A stretch of DNA of 64,000 bases, from contig NZ_JAUTAY010000001.1 of assembly GCF_030818795.1 (NCBI RefSeq), forward strand, positions 558,001 to 622,000. Direction: 5' to 3'. The notes beneath the pieces were generated by a model, which was not told the origin of the DNA, ran no database searches, and saw nothing but the letters and a program-made list of their open reading frames with translations. This DNA is from Microbacterium sp. SORGH_AS_0862. GTDB taxonomy: Bacteria; Actinomycetota; Actinomycetes; Actinomycetales; Microbacteriaceae. Shown one piece after another: positions 8,724 to 17,133 of the stretch (the first letter of the stretch is position 1; every line of letters begins with the position of its first letter). The position numbers and the translations under genes were made by a program.

Positions 8724-9053
8724 TCACGCCGATGCGGCGTCGGCAGAGGCGGCATCCTCGATCGCCCGCTCGAGGCGCTCGATCTTGCCGTCCAGCTCGC
8801 CCGTGTAGCCGGGGCGGATGTCGGCCTTCAGCACCAGCGAGACACGCGAGCCGAACGGCAGCACCGCGTCGGTGGCCGCCTTCACGACGGCGAACACCTC
8901 GTCCCACTCCCCCTCGATCTCGGTGAACATCGAACTCGTACGGTGCGGGAGCCCCGATTCACGCACGACCTTCACGGCCGCTGCGACCGCGTCGTGCACG
9001 GAGCCGTCCGCGCGGCCGGTGCCGCTGGGGGCGACGGAGAAAGCGACGAGCAT
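8724..9053 (-). CDS. MTH1187/YkoF-type thiamine-binding-like protein
   Basis: A 109-aa small cytoplasmic protein of the MTH1187 (UPF0045) family, members of which bind thiamine or related ligands as ferredoxin-like oligomers. Recognised from the N-terminus MLVAFSVAPSGTG, the SGLPHRTSSMFTEIEGEW block and the SRVSLVLKADIRPG strand. It is preceded by AAAGGA with a short spacer to ATG 9053 and lies 13 nt downstream of the broken GT87 gene, so it is likely transcribed with it. The physiological ligand here is unknown. Confidence 0.8.
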   Translation of the reverse strand: MLVAFSVAPSGTGRADGSVHDAVAAAVKVVRESGLPHRTSSMFTEIEGEWDEVFAVVKAATDAVLPFGSRVSLVLKADIRPGYTGELDGKIERLERAIEDAASADAASA

Positions 9054-9066
9054 CGCGGTCCTTTCG

Positions 9067-10345
9067 TCAGGCGGTGAGCACGTGGGGCGTGCGGGTGAAG
9101 CTCGAGCGCGTGCGCACCCGAGCGAGCTTGACGACCGTCCACACGGCGATCACGACGAGCAGGATGTTGCGGACCGTGATGACCACGACGGGGAACGGCA
9201 GCGCCACCAGCAGGTCGAAGTAGACCATCGGATAGATGATCTGCGTCGCGCCCGCGATCGCGAGCACGAGAACGGCGGGTCCGAACCAGCGCTTGCGGTC
9301 CAGGACCAGCGCGATCACGAGCGGCACGCTCAGCCACACCATGTACTGGGGCGAGCCGACCTTGTTCAGCGCAATGAAGGCGGCGACGAGCGCGAGCGAG
9401 AGGGTGGGGAAGACGGCGCTGAAGTGGGCGCCGCGCCACATCTTGTACGCACCCAGCGCCGCGATGCCCAGCACGCCGACGGCGAGCAGAGGCGTCATCA
9501 CGGCGATCACCGGGTTGACGGCGGGGGCCCGACACCTCGAACGTCAGCAGGTCGGGGTCGTAGAAGATCTGCGAGGGACCGCCGAGCATCGCGTCCCACA
9601 GATAGAAGGTGCTGACGGGCGATTCGACCTGCAGTCCGCGACCGGTCTGGTCGCTGACGAACCCGAAGGCGTAGGCCGCGCCGCCCATCAGGAGGACCGC
9701 GCCGAGTGTCACGCCGCTGACGGCGGCGGCGGCGCCGATCACGGCGAGACGGCGACGGACGGCGATGACCGCGGCCGCCAGGAGGGCCGCCGGCCACACC
9801 TTGATCCACGTCGCCACGGCGAGAAGACCGGCACCGAGCCACGGACGGCCCACCAGCCACAGCGCTCCCATGATGCCCAGCGGCACCGTCACGGCATCCA
9901 GCCGGTACAGCGCGACCGGGCCCATCAGCGCGATGAACGCGAGCCAGAACCAAGCCGCCGTGACGCGTCCGCGCGAGCGTCCGCGGCCCACGAGGACGGC
10001 GAACGCGGCAGCATCGACGAGGCCCACCATGATCGCCCACGCCGGCGTGTACGACACCGCCCAGGCGAACAGCCAGGTGGCGAGCATCGGAAGCATCGCG
10101 AGCTGCGGATAGACCCATGCGTCGGTCAGTCCGACGAAGCCGTAGTAGGCGCTGACCTCCTGACCCGTGGCCGTGTCGGTCTGCGGCCACCAGCCGCCGT
10201 TGAGGTATGCGCCCGACCACGGCTCGTACACCCGATAGACGTCGCCCATGGGTTCGTTGGGCATGACCCATCCGAGAACGGAGACCCCGATATGGACGAC
10301 GAGGAAAGCGATCCACAACAGAGCCCGTCTCGACACGGGCCTCAT
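9067..10345 (-). pseudogene. GT87 (DUF2029) membrane mannosyltransferase, broken by a 1-nt frameshift
   Basis: A polytopic, polyprenol-phosphate-dependent glycosyltransferase of the GT87 family (PimE-like relatives add mannose to envelope lipids). Residues 1 to about 273 (ATG 10345, start MRPVSRRALLW) include the first-loop acidic motif GDVYRVYEPW and repeated hydrophobic helices; the reading then leaves frame after LLTFEVSGP. The rest (VNPVIAVMTPLLAVG through RTPHVLTA, stop at 9067) continues in another frame. Removing one base from the G5 run at 9523-9527 restores one ORF of about 425 aa, normal for the family. The cause is either a true inactivating mutation, a phase-variable tract or a sequencing error. 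The upstream neighbour is nnrD, 29 nt away. Confidence 0.8.
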
Positions 10346-10374
10346 CCTACGTGGCGCGCCACGGAGCTTCCTGA

Positions 10375-11214
10375 TCAGCGGCGGGCCGCGAGGGTCTCCC
10401 CGACCGCCCGCGGCAGGTGGTCTGCGACATCCGACGCGGTGATCGGACCGCCCCGACTCCCCCACCGTGCGGCGGCCAGCGCGCCGGCACGTCCGTGCAG
10501 CCACGCAGCAGCGGCCGCCGCATCCGCGAGATGTTCCGGCGAGGGATCGCCCGCGGCAACCGCACCCGCCACGACCGCGCCGAGCGCACCGGCGAGCACG
10601 TCCCCGGTCCCGGCGGTGGCGAGCCAGGGCACACCGGAGCGGATCCGGCGAAGCCCGCCGCCGGGATCCGCGACGAGCGTCACGGCGCCTTTCAGCAGCA
10701 CGACGGCCCCCGTCTCACGAGAGGTCTGGAGGGCCTCTGCCTCCCTCTCGCCCATCGGCGCGAGCCCGAGGGCCTCACGAAGCCGCGCGAACTCCCGGGC
10801 GTGAGGGGTGAGGATCATCGGGGCCGTCGCCTCGGGCGCCAGATCGAGAGCACCGGCGTCCACGACGACAGGATCTCCAGCGGCGAGCACGTCGCGCAGC
10901 GCCTCGGTCTCGGACGGGTCGCGAGACGCGGCATCCGTTCCCGAGCCGATCACCCAGGCTTGGACGCGTCCGGGCGCGGTGACGGTCTCGGGACGGTGTG
11001 CCAGCACCATGTCGGCCGCCCGTGCAGGTCCGATGTAGCGAACCATGCCGCATCCGGCGTGCCACGCGGCACTCACTCCCAGCACCGCCGCGCCCGGATA
11101 GTCCGCCGAGCCGGTGCGCAGGCCCACCACCCCACGGGAATACTTGTCATCGTCCGCCGTTGGCATGCGAAGGATGCGCGCGGTGCGCGCCGCATCCTGT
11201 TCGATCGCCGTCAT
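10375..11214 (-). CDS. nnrD: ADP-dependent NAD(P)H-hydrate dehydratase
   Basis: Repairs hydrated NADH/NADPH by ADP-dependent dehydration. The 279-aa ribokinase-like protein shows the family's DDDKYSRGVVGLRTGS N-terminal region, GMVRYIGP, the ADP/Mg site LATAGTGDVLAGALGA near residue 210 and a hydrophobic core ending LHGRAGALAA. Usually fused to an epimerase (NnrE) in many bacteria; here it is a stand-alone dehydratase domain. Start ATG 11214 is supported by TAGGGT 6 nt upstream (leaderless). Divergent from the Old Yellow Enzyme gene. The broken GT87 gene follows. Confidence 0.85.
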   Translation of the reverse strand: MTAIEQDAARTARILRMPTADDDKYSRGVVGLRTGSADYPGAAVLGVSAAWHAGCGMVRYIGPARAADMVLAHRPETVTAPGRVQAWVIGSGTDAASRDPSETEALRDVLAAGDPVVVDAGALDLAPEATAPMILTPHAREFARLREALGLAPMGEREAEALQTSRETGAVVLLKGAVTLVADPGGGLRRIRSGVPWLATAGTGDVLAGALGAVVAGAVAAGDPSPEHLADAAAAAAWLHGRAGALAAARWGSRGGPITASDVADHLPRAVGETLAARR

Positions 11215-11220
11215 GGCGCC

Positions 11221-11226
11221 ACCCTA
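11221..11226 (-). promoter_or_regulatory. -10 hexamer TAGGGT of leaderless promoter (nnrD)
   Basis: TAGGGT on the minus strand ending 6 nt before ATG 11214. It lies within 20 bp of the start of the divergent oxidoreductase. Confidence 0.5.
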
Positions 11227-11242
11227 TCCGCGAAGGAGTACC

Positions 11243-12307
11243 GTGACCGCGCTGTTCAGCCCCTACACGATCCGAGGCGTCGAGTTCCGCAATCGGCTGT
11301 GGGTGGCACCCATGTGCCAGTACAGCGCGAGGGACGGCTTCCCCGGCGAGTGGCACCACGTGCACCTCGCCCAGTTCGCGTCCGGCGGAGCCGGTCTCGT
11401 CATCAGCGAGGCGACCGCGGTCTCGCCCGAGGGGCGCATCTCGCCCGAGGACACGGGGATCTACTCCGACGAGCAGCGCGACGCGTGGGCACCCATCGTC
11501 ACGGCGATCCATGCCCGCGGTGCGGCCGCCGGCATCCAGCTCGCCCACGCCGGGCGCAAGGCGTCGACCTACTCGCCCTTCTCCGGGCACCGGGGCACCG
11601 TGCCGGCTGAGGCCGGCGGGTGGGAGACCGTCGCCCCCTCCTCGATCGCCTTCGAGGGGTATGCCACCCCCCGCGAGCTCACCCTCGACGAGATCGACGC
11701 GCTCGTCGCCTCCTTCGCCTCCGCCGCCCGCCGCGCCGTCGAGGCGGGCTTCGACGTCCTCGAGGTGCACGCCGCACACGGCTACCTGCTGCACGAGTTC
11801 CTCTCGCCGCTGTCCAACCACCGCACCGACGAGTTCGGCGGTCCGCTGGTGAACCGCGCGCGCCTCCTGCTGCGGGTGGTCGCCGCGGTGCGTGAGGCCG
11901 CCGGCGAGCTTCCCGTATTCGTCCGCTTCTCCGGTACCGACTGGGCGCAAGGCGGCTGGGACATCGAGGAGACCGCGCAGGTCGCCGTCTGGGCGGCAGA
12001 GGCCGGCGCCGACTTCTTCGACATCTCCTCCGGCGGACTCGTCGCCCACCAGGACATCACCGTCGGCCCCGGGTACCAGGTGCCGCTCGCCCGCCGTGTG
12101 CGCGACGAGGGGCTCGCCGTCAGCGCCGTCGGGCTCATCGAGACCGGCACGCAGGCCGAGCAGGTGCTGCAGGACGGCGACGCGGACGCGATCATGGCAG
12201 CACGCGAATGGCTCCGCGATCCGCACTTCGCCCTCCGCGCCGCCGATGAGCTCGGCGTCGTCGGCCCCTGGCCGCCGCAGTACGAGCGCGCCGCGCGCCA
12301 CCGCTGA
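11243..12307 (+). CDS. Old Yellow Enzyme family NADH:flavin oxidoreductase (YqjM-like)
   Basis: A 354-aa FMN-binding ene-reductase that reduces activated C=C bonds with NAD(P)H. N-terminal NRLWVAPMCQYSA contains the Cys that tunes FMN in the YqjM class; QLAHAGRKAS, the active-site histidines in EVHAAHGYLLHEFLSP, the substrate loop LSNHRTDEFGG and the phosphate-binding VSAVGLIETG are in order. The start is the GTG at 11243: AAGGAG at 11233-11238 lies 4 nt upstream, and the translation begins MTALFSPYTIRGVEF as in homologs. The stop overlaps a hairpin shared with the convergent CNNM gene. Confidence 0.9.
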   Translation: MTALFSPYTIRGVEFRNRLWVAPMCQYSARDGFPGEWHHVHLAQFASGGAGLVISEATAVSPEGRISPEDTGIYSDEQRDAWAPIVTAIHARGAAAGIQLAHAGRKASTYSPFSGHRGTVPAEAGGWETVAPSSIAFEGYATPRELTLDEIDALVASFASAARRAVEAGFDVLEVHAAHGYLLHEFLSPLSNHRTDEFGGPLVNRARLLLRVVAAVREAAGELPVFVRFSGTDWAQGGWDIEETAQVAVWAAEAGADFFDISSGGLVAHQDITVGPGYQVPLARRVRDEGLAVSAVGLIETGTQAEQVLQDGDADAIMAAREWLRDPHFALRAADELGVVGPWPPQYERAARHR

Positions 12308-12324
12308 GTCCCGCGACTCAGCGG
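12301..12324. terminator. Bidirectional terminator hairpin spanning two convergent stop codons
   Basis: Arms 12301-12310 and 12315-12324 are perfect 10-bp complements around CCGC. Both stop codons (12305-12307 plus strand, 12318-12320 minus strand) lie inside the stem, so it can serve transcripts from either side. Confidence 0.6.
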
Positions 12325-13370
12325 CCGCGGCGCGTCGCGTCCTGCACTTCGCCGATCAGCTCCTCGATGACGTCCTCCAGGAACAGGACGGCGGTCGTGT
12401 TGCCCTGGGCGTCGCGCACCTGAGCCAGGTGACGCCCCGCCCGGCGCATGGCCGCCAGCGCGTCCTCCAGGTCGGTCGTCTCCTGCACCTGCACCATGTG
12501 GTGGATCCGCTTGGTCGGGATCGGACGGTCGACAGAGGGGTCCACGCCGTCCTCCGCCACGCGCAGCACATCCTTCAGGTGCACGTAGCCGACCGGCATC
12601 CCCTCGTCGTCCACGATCACGTATCGCGAGAAGCCGTGTCGGGCGACCGCGCGCTCGATCTCGTCCGGGGTGGTCAGCTGCGGCAGCGTCACCAGATCCT
12701 CGAGCGGGACGGCGACGTCGCCGGCGTCCTTGTCCGTGAACTCGACGACCGCGGACACCGTCCCGGCCGCATCCTCCAGGACGCCCTCGATACGCGACTG
12801 GTTGACGATCGTCGCCACCTCTTCGAGCGTGAAGGTCGAGGCGGCCTCGTCCTTGGGCTCGACGCGGAACAGCCGCACGACGTGGTTGGCGATCCAGTTG
12901 AGCGTGACGATGACGGGGTGGAACACCCGCGACACCCCGACCAGCGGCGGCGCAAGCATGAGCACCGCACGGTCGGGTACGGAGAAGGCCAGGTTCTTCG
13001 GCACCATCTCGCCGAACACCACGTGCAGGTAGGACACCAGCACGAGCGCGACGATGAACGCGATGACATCAACCGCGGCCTCGCCCCAGCCGGTCAGCTC
13101 GAGCGGCACGGCCAGCAGGTGGTGGATCGCCGGCTCCGAGACGTTCAGGATCAGCAGCGAGCAGATCGTGATTCCGAGCTGACACGTCGCGAGCATGAGC
13201 GTCGCGTGCTCCATGGCCCACAACGCGGTCTTGGCGGAGCGCGAGCCCTTCTCCGCGAGCGGCTCGATCTGCGAGCGCCGCGCGGAGATCACGGCGAACT
13301 CCGCACCGACGAAGAACGCGTTGAACACCAGCAGCACGACCAGCCAGAGGATTCCCGCCCAGTCGCTCAT
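12318..13370 (-). CDS. CNNM/CBS-domain membrane protein (hemolysin-C/CorC family), second gene
   Basis: A 350-aa membrane protein: an N-terminal CNNM domain with about four helices (LWLVVLLVFNAFFVGAEFAV; VVFGEMVPKNLAF is the conserved G-E-x-x-PKN signature) followed by a pair of CBS domains (from about residue 200; SRYVIVDDEGMPVGYVHLKD). Bacterial CNNM proteins are linked to Mg2+/Co2+ transport. The ATG at 13370 overlaps the stop of the preceding paralog (ATGA), so the two are translated together and may form a heterodimer. It lacks the C-terminal CorC/HlyC domain present in its partner. Confidence 0.88.
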   Translation of the reverse strand: MSDWAGILWLVVLLVFNAFFVGAEFAVISARRSQIEPLAEKGSRSAKTALWAMEHATLMLATCQLGITICSLLILNVSEPAIHHLLAVPLELTGWGEAAVDVIAFIVALVLVSYLHVVFGEMVPKNLAFSVPDRAVLMLAPPLVGVSRVFHPVIVTLNWIANHVVRLFRVEPKDEAASTFTLEEVATIVNQSRIEGVLEDAAGTVSAVVEFTDKDAGDVAVPLEDLVTLPQLTTPDEIERAVARHGFSRYVIVDDEGMPVGYVHLKDVLRVAEDGVDPSVDRPIPTKRIHHMVQVQETTDLEDALAAMRRAGRHLAQVRDAQGNTTAVLFLEDVIEELIGEVQDATRRGR

Positions 13371-14698
13371 CGGGTCCGCTCCTGCTCGTCGATGTCCGCA
13401 TCCTCCGGGACCGGTCTGGGGGTGAAGCGCACCCGGTCGACGCGGCGGCCGTCCATGCGCACGACGGCGAGCGTGCCGTCTTCGATCTCGACCTCGTCGC
13501 CGACGGCCGGGATGCGGCCGAGCTCGGCCATGAGGAAGCCGCCGAGCGTGTCGTAGACCTCGCCCTCGGGAACGCGGATGCCGGTGCGATCGAGCACCTC
13601 GTCCGGGCGCAGAGCCGCCGACACGGTGAGCGAGTCCGCCCCGCGCACGATCTCGGCACGGCGACGGTCGTGCTCGTCGAGCACCTCGCCCACGATCTCC
13701 TCGACGAGGTCCTCGAGCGTCACCACGCCGGCCGTTCCGCCGTACTCGTCGAGCACGACGGCCATCTGGTAGCCACGGGCGCGGAGCTCCGCGACGAGCT
13801 GATCGAGGTGCACGGTCTCCGGCACCCGGAGCGGCTCGGTCGCGAGGGCGGCGGCGGGCACATCGGTGCGCCGCTCGCGCGGCACACCGATGGCGGCCTT
13901 CAGGTGCACGATGCCGACGATGTCGTCCATGGAATCGCCGAACACGGGGAAGCGGCTGTGACCGGTCTTCCGGGCGAGCTGGATGACGTCGTCGGCGGAG
14001 TCGGACGCGGCGACCGCGTGCACGCGCGGACGCGGCGTCATCACGTCGTCGGCTGTCAGACGCGCGAACGTGAGGCTGCGATCCAGCAGTGACGCCGTGT
14101 CCTCCTCCAGCACGCCGGCGCTCGCGGATCGGCGCACGAGGCTGGAGAGCTCCTCGGCGGTGCGGGCGCCGGAGAGCTCTTCCTTCGGCTCGATGCCGAT
14201 GGAGCGCAGGATGCCGTTGGCACTGCCGTTGAGCACGGAGACGGCCGGACGGAACACGGTCGTGAACGCGACCTGGAACGGCATGACGAGCTTGGCCGTC
14301 TGCCGCGGGATCGCGAGCGCGAAGTTCTTGGGGACGAGCTCGCCCAGGATCATCGAGAAGACGGTGGCGATCGCGATGCCGATCGTGGCCGCGAGCCCCA
14401 CCACGATCGCCTCCGGCACACCCCAGCCCGCGAGCACGGGGCGCAGGAGGTTGGAGATCGCCGGCTCCATCGTGTAGCCGGTGAGCAGGGTCGTCAGCGT
14501 GATGCCCAGCTGCGCGCTCGACAGGTGCGTCGAGGTGATGCGCAGCGCGCTGATGGTCATCGCGAGTCGCGACTCGCCCGCATCCCTGCGCGCTTCGAGG
14601 TCCGCGCGGTCCAGGTTCACCAGCGCGAACTCGCTGGCGACAAACAGACCGGTTCCGATCGTGAGCAAGAGCCCCACGCCCAGCATGACGTAATCCAT
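13367..14698 (-). CDS. CNNM/CBS/CorC-domain membrane protein, first gene
   Basis: A 443-aa membrane protein: CNNM helices at residues 5-150 ([16 protein letters not shown] signature), paired CBS domains at about 200-330 ([58 protein letters not shown] split across two repeats) and a C-terminal CorC_HlyC domain ([17 protein letters not shown]). Likely divalent-cation (Mg2+) efflux or its control. ATG 14698 is preferred to GTG 14701 because GGAGG sits 7 nt before the ATG and only 4 nt before the GTG. The next gene overlaps by 4 nt. Confidence 0.88.
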   Translation of the reverse strand: MDYVMLGVGLLLTIGTGLFVASEFALVNLDRADLEARRDAGESRLAMTISALRITSTHLSSAQLGITLTTLLTGYTMEPAISNLLRPVLAGWGVPEAIVVGLAATIGIAIATVFSMILGELVPKNFALAIPRQTAKLVMPFQVAFTTVFRPAVSVLNGSANGILRSIGIEPKEELSGARTAEELSSLVRRSASAGVLEEDTASLLDRSLTFARLTADDVMTPRPRVHAVAASDSADDVIQLARKTGHSRFPVFGDSMDDIVGIVHLKAAIGVPRERRTDVPAAALATEPLRVPETVHLDQLVAELRARGYQMAVVLDEYGGTAGVVTLEDLVEEIVGEVLDEHDRRRAEIVRGADSLTVSAALRPDEVLDRTGIRVPEGEVYDTLGGFLMAELGRIPAVGDEVEIEDGTLAVVRMDGRRVDRVRFTPRPVPEDADIDEQERTR

Positions 14699-14701
14699 CA
14701 C

Positions 14702-15088
14702 ACGTCACCTCCCTCGAGGGAGGCGGGTCGGTGGGGCCATCGTCTGCAACTGGGAGGGTCGTCCATCGTGCCGGACAGTCTACGGGAGCCCCGGCTCCTG
14801 CGTCCCGTTCCTGTGCACTCCGTGGGCGCCGCCCACCCGGCGCCCACCGCTCCCCCCTCCGGTTGCCCTTGCCCGAGTTGCGTCGCATGTGCGCAGCCGC
14901 GACAGTTCTGTGCAACTGCGACAGATCATCACTGTCGCAGTTGCGCACATCTGTCACCCCACCCGCGGCCCACCTGCCGTGCGGCGGCACGTGTGCTCCC
15001 TCCTCCCCGGGGCGACGGATGCGGCGCGTCCTCCCACGGGGACGGATGCGGCCCCATCCGCTCGCCCGGAGCGCCGCACGATGGCCGC
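14702..15088. other. 387-nt spacer with a strong palindrome, no gene seen
   Basis: No open frame here looks coding: the frames present lack homology-like motifs and shift against the base-composition pattern of genes. It holds the ribosome binding site and presumably the promoter of the CNNM operon at its left end, a 13-bp-stem palindrome at 14912-14944, an imperfect extra copy of its left arm just upstream (about 14892-14906), and two GGATGCGG octamers near 15020-15045. The promoter of the AbiEi-like gene should lie at the right end but I see no clear -10 box. Confidence 0.6.
14912..14944. repeat. Intergenic palindrome, 13-bp perfect arms
   Basis: Arms GCAACTGCGACAG (14912-14924) and CTGTCGCAGTTGC (14932-14944) flank the loop ATCATCA. 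With one bulged base the pairing continues into TGTG/CACA. It resembles a REP-like element or a dyad operator. Too far from either gene end to be an obvious terminator. Confidence 0.65.
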
Positions 15089-16054
15089 ATGACGTGGCGC
15101 GACGCTCCCCCGCTCACCGGCCTCCGCCGACGACGTGACGAGCCCTTCGATCGGCCCGATGAGCGCCGGCTGCGACGCGAGATCGAGGCCGGGACCGTCG
15201 TGCGCGCCGCGCCCGGGGTCTTCGTCGACGGCGCCCACTGGCGCCGGCTGCCGCCGATGGCTCGCCACGCGCAACGTGTCTGGGAAGCCTCGCTCCGCGT
15301 CACCCCGGGTACGGTCTTCAGCCACCACGCCGCGGCCGCGCTGCACGGCATCGACACGCTCGGCGACTGGCCCGCGCGGCTGGACGTCTCCGTCGAGGCG
15401 GGTGCGGGAGGGCGCTCAACCGGGCTGATGCGTCGGCACACGCGCGCGATGGCGGAGGCGGAGCTCCTGCCGTGGGGCGACTGCTTCGTCACCAGCCCGG
15501 CGCAGACCGCGGTCGATCTCGCCGCATCCCTTCCGTTCGTGGAGGGAGTCGCCGCCGTCGACCAAGCGATCTGGGGCGGACGTCCCGGTGGGGCGCTCGC
15601 CACCGTCCCGCAGCTGCGCGAACGTGCGGCCGCGCGCCGGCGGCGGGGGCTCGCCCGCATCCACCGTGCTCTCGCGTTCGCGCGCGTCGGGGCGGCCAAC
15701 GTGAGGGAGAGTCAAAGCAGAGTGCTGATCGTGGAACTCGGGTTCCCGGAGCCGGAGATCCAGCACCGCATCCGCCTCGCCGACGGCGCGTTGTACGTCG
15801 CCGACTTCTTCTGGCCGCGTCACGACCATATCGGCGAGTTCGACGGCCTCGGCAAGTACTTCGCCTTCGCCCGTGAGACCGGGCTCACGCCCGTCCAGGC
15901 TCTCGCCGCGGAGAAGGATCGGGAGGATGCGCTCCGGCGTCTGGTTGGCGGGTTCTCGCGGTGGCGCACCGGCGATCTCGACGACCCGCGGCGTCTGTAC
16001 GACATCCTCCGCGGTGCCGGACTCCCGACGTCCCGCCCGCGTCCGCTGGGCTAG
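15089..16054 (+). CDS. AbiEi-like N-terminal domain fused to a Vsr/DUF559-like nuclease-type C-terminus
   Basis: A 321-aa protein of the actinobacterial group annotated as AbiEi-antitoxin-domain-containing. Residues 1-100 resemble the wHTH/AbiEi region (RRLRREIEAGTVVRAAPGVFV, then TVFSHHAAAALHGI). The C-terminal 110 residues (from ESQSRVLIVELGFPEPEIQH) follow the Vsr/DUF559 restriction-fold pattern: an E, then D in YVADFFW, then E-x-D and K in IGEFDGLGKY, a plausible PD-(D/E)xK metal site. No AbiEii-type nucleotidyltransferase toxin is adjacent, so it is an orphan. The TAG stop at 16052-16054 lies within the CTAG duplicated by the neighbouring IS; the coding frame is intact. Role unknown; DNA-binding or nuclease activity is inference. 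Confidence 0.7.
   Translation: MTWRDAPPLTGLRRRRDEPFDRPDERRLRREIEAGTVVRAAPGVFVDGAHWRRLPPMARHAQRVWEASLRVTPGTVFSHHAAAALHGIDTLGDWPARLDVSVEAGAGGRSTGLMRRHTRAMAEAELLPWGDCFVTSPAQTAVDLAASLPFVEGVAAVDQAIWGGRPGGALATVPQLRERAAARRRRGLARIHRALAFARVGAANVRESQSRVLIVELGFPEPEIQHRIRLADGALYVADFFWPRHDHIGEFDGLGKYFAFARETGLTPVQALAAEKDREDALRRLVGGFSRWRTGDLDDPRRLYDILRGAGLPTSRPRPLG
16051..16054. repeat. Target-site duplication CTAG, left copy
   Basis: CTAG immediately left of the IS481-family element; the identical right copy is at 17134-17137. It includes the TAG stop codon of the upstream gene. Confidence 0.8.
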
Positions 16055-16064
16055 CTGTACCCGG

Positions 16065-17042
16065 TCATGAGGTTGGTGACACCCGGCTGATTGGGGGTTG
16101 GCCGCCGCAGGCGGTGTGTGCTCGAGCGTAGTTGTAGTGCTCGAGCCAGGGCGCGAGCGCTTCGGAGCGGTGCTGGTTGGAGACGTAGGGGGCCCGGTAG
16201 GCCCAGTGTTCCTGCATGGTCCGGTTGAATCGTTCGGCTTTGCCGTTCTGCCAGGGGCAGTGCGGCTTGGTGGTGATGTGCCTCGCGTTGAGGAGGGACA
16301 GCTGGCCTTGGAACGCGGCCGAGACGGTGTAGTTCTTGGCGTTGTCGGTCATGACCTCACGGATGTGGATCCCGTGACGGGTGAAGAACTCGGTCGCGGC
16401 GGCGAGGAACGCTGCGCAGGTGGTGCCCTTCTCGTCCGGCAGGATCTGCGCGAACGCGAGGCGGGAGTGGTCGTCGACGGCGACATGGACGTAGTCAAAG
16501 CCAAGCTTGACCTTCCGGTCCCGACCGCTGTGATGGTCGATCGTGGCGGGGCCTTGGACGCGCCAGCCGCCGCCTTCGGGGATGCGGCCGAGCTTCTTCA
16601 CATCGATGTGGATCAGATCCCCTGGGGCGTCACGCTCGTAGCGGACCTGGGTGCGCCGTGACGCGCGCAACGCGATGCCGGTGACCGGATCCAGCTCGTG
16701 CAGCGCCGGCAGCCCCGCCTTCGCGATCAGCCGGGAAACGGTGCGCGGGCTGGCCCCGCAAGCGCGGGCGATGTCGTCGCGCCCGAGCCGCTCACGCGAG
16801 CGCAGCTCAACGACGGCGGCTGCTGTCGCGGCGGCAGTCGCCGTCGGAGACGACACCGGACGCGAAGACCGATCGGACAGCCCTGCTTCGCCCGCAGCGC
16901 GGTAGCGGGCCAGCCAGCGATGAGCGCACTGACGCGAGACGCCCATCTCCTTGGCAACGTGCGAGACGGGACGTCCGCCGAGAACCCGGCGCACGAGAAT
17001 CAGACGACCCGCGACAGTGAGCCGCGCATTACGGTGGACCAA
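16065..17042 (-). CDS. IS481-family DDE transposase
   Basis: A 325-aa DDE transposase. N-terminal HTH (residues 20-60, VSHVAKEMGVSRQCAHRWLA), a second HTH (GRDDIARACGASPRTVSRL) and an rve-type catalytic core: first Asp in GDLIHIDVKKLGRI, second Asp in VMTDNAKNY, Glu in QNGKAERFNRTM. The start is TTG at 17042, supported by GGAGG on the transcript 7 nt upstream. That GGAGG lies inside a 14-bp inverted repeat (see 17043-17096), so translation from outside transcripts is probably restrained. Length matches intact family members. Confidence 0.92.
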   Translation of the reverse strand: MVHRNARLTVAGRLILVRRVLGGRPVSHVAKEMGVSRQCAHRWLARYRAAGEAGLSDRSSRPVSSPTATAAATAAAVVELRSRERLGRDDIARACGASPRTVSRLIAKAGLPALHELDPVTGIALRASRRTQVRYERDAPGDLIHIDVKKLGRIPEGGGWRVQGPATIDHHSGRDRKVKLGFDYVHVAVDDHSRLAFAQILPDEKGTTCAAFLAAATEFFTRHGIHIREVMTDNAKNYTVSAAFQGQLSLLNARHITTKPHCPWQNGKAERFNRTMQEHWAYRAPYVSNQHRSEALAPWLEHYNYARAHTACGGQPPISRVSPTS

Positions 17043-17096
17043 GAGAAGGCCTCCACTTCGGTGACGTTAGACACCACCAATCGTGGAGGCCTTCTC
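17043..17096 (-). promoter_or_regulatory. Hairpin covering the transposase ribosome binding site
   Basis: Arms 17043-17056 and 17083-17096 (GAGAAGGCCTCCAC / GTGGAGGCCTTCTC) are perfect 14-bp complements. On the transposase mRNA the second arm contains GGAGG, the binding site for the TTG start 7 nt away. A transcript entering from outside would form the hairpin and hide the site; a transcript starting inside the loop would not. This is the same logic as the read-through protection described for IS10 and IS50. Confidence 0.65.
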
Positions 17097-17133
17097 CCTA
17101 TCCGAATGTCACCAACCTCATGACCGGGTACAG

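Larger units (their letters stand above)
16055..17133 (-). mobile_element. Complete IS481-family insertion sequence, 1079 bp
   Basis: Bounded by perfect 27-bp terminal inverted repeats (16055-16081 and 17107-17133, beginning CTGTACCCGGTCATGAGG) and by CTAG duplications on both sides. Preference for CTAG-containing targets is known for IS481 itself. One transposase gene fills the element on the minus strand. Removing the element plus one CTAG joins the upstream gene's stop codon to the following spacer, so the insertion disrupted no reading frame. Perfect ends and an intact transposase suggest recent arrival and potential activity. Confidence 0.93.

Noticed and set aside
15089..16054. Complete type IV AbiE toxin-antitoxin system
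   Set aside because: No AbiEii nucleotidyltransferase gene next to it; the C-terminus is nuclease-like instead.
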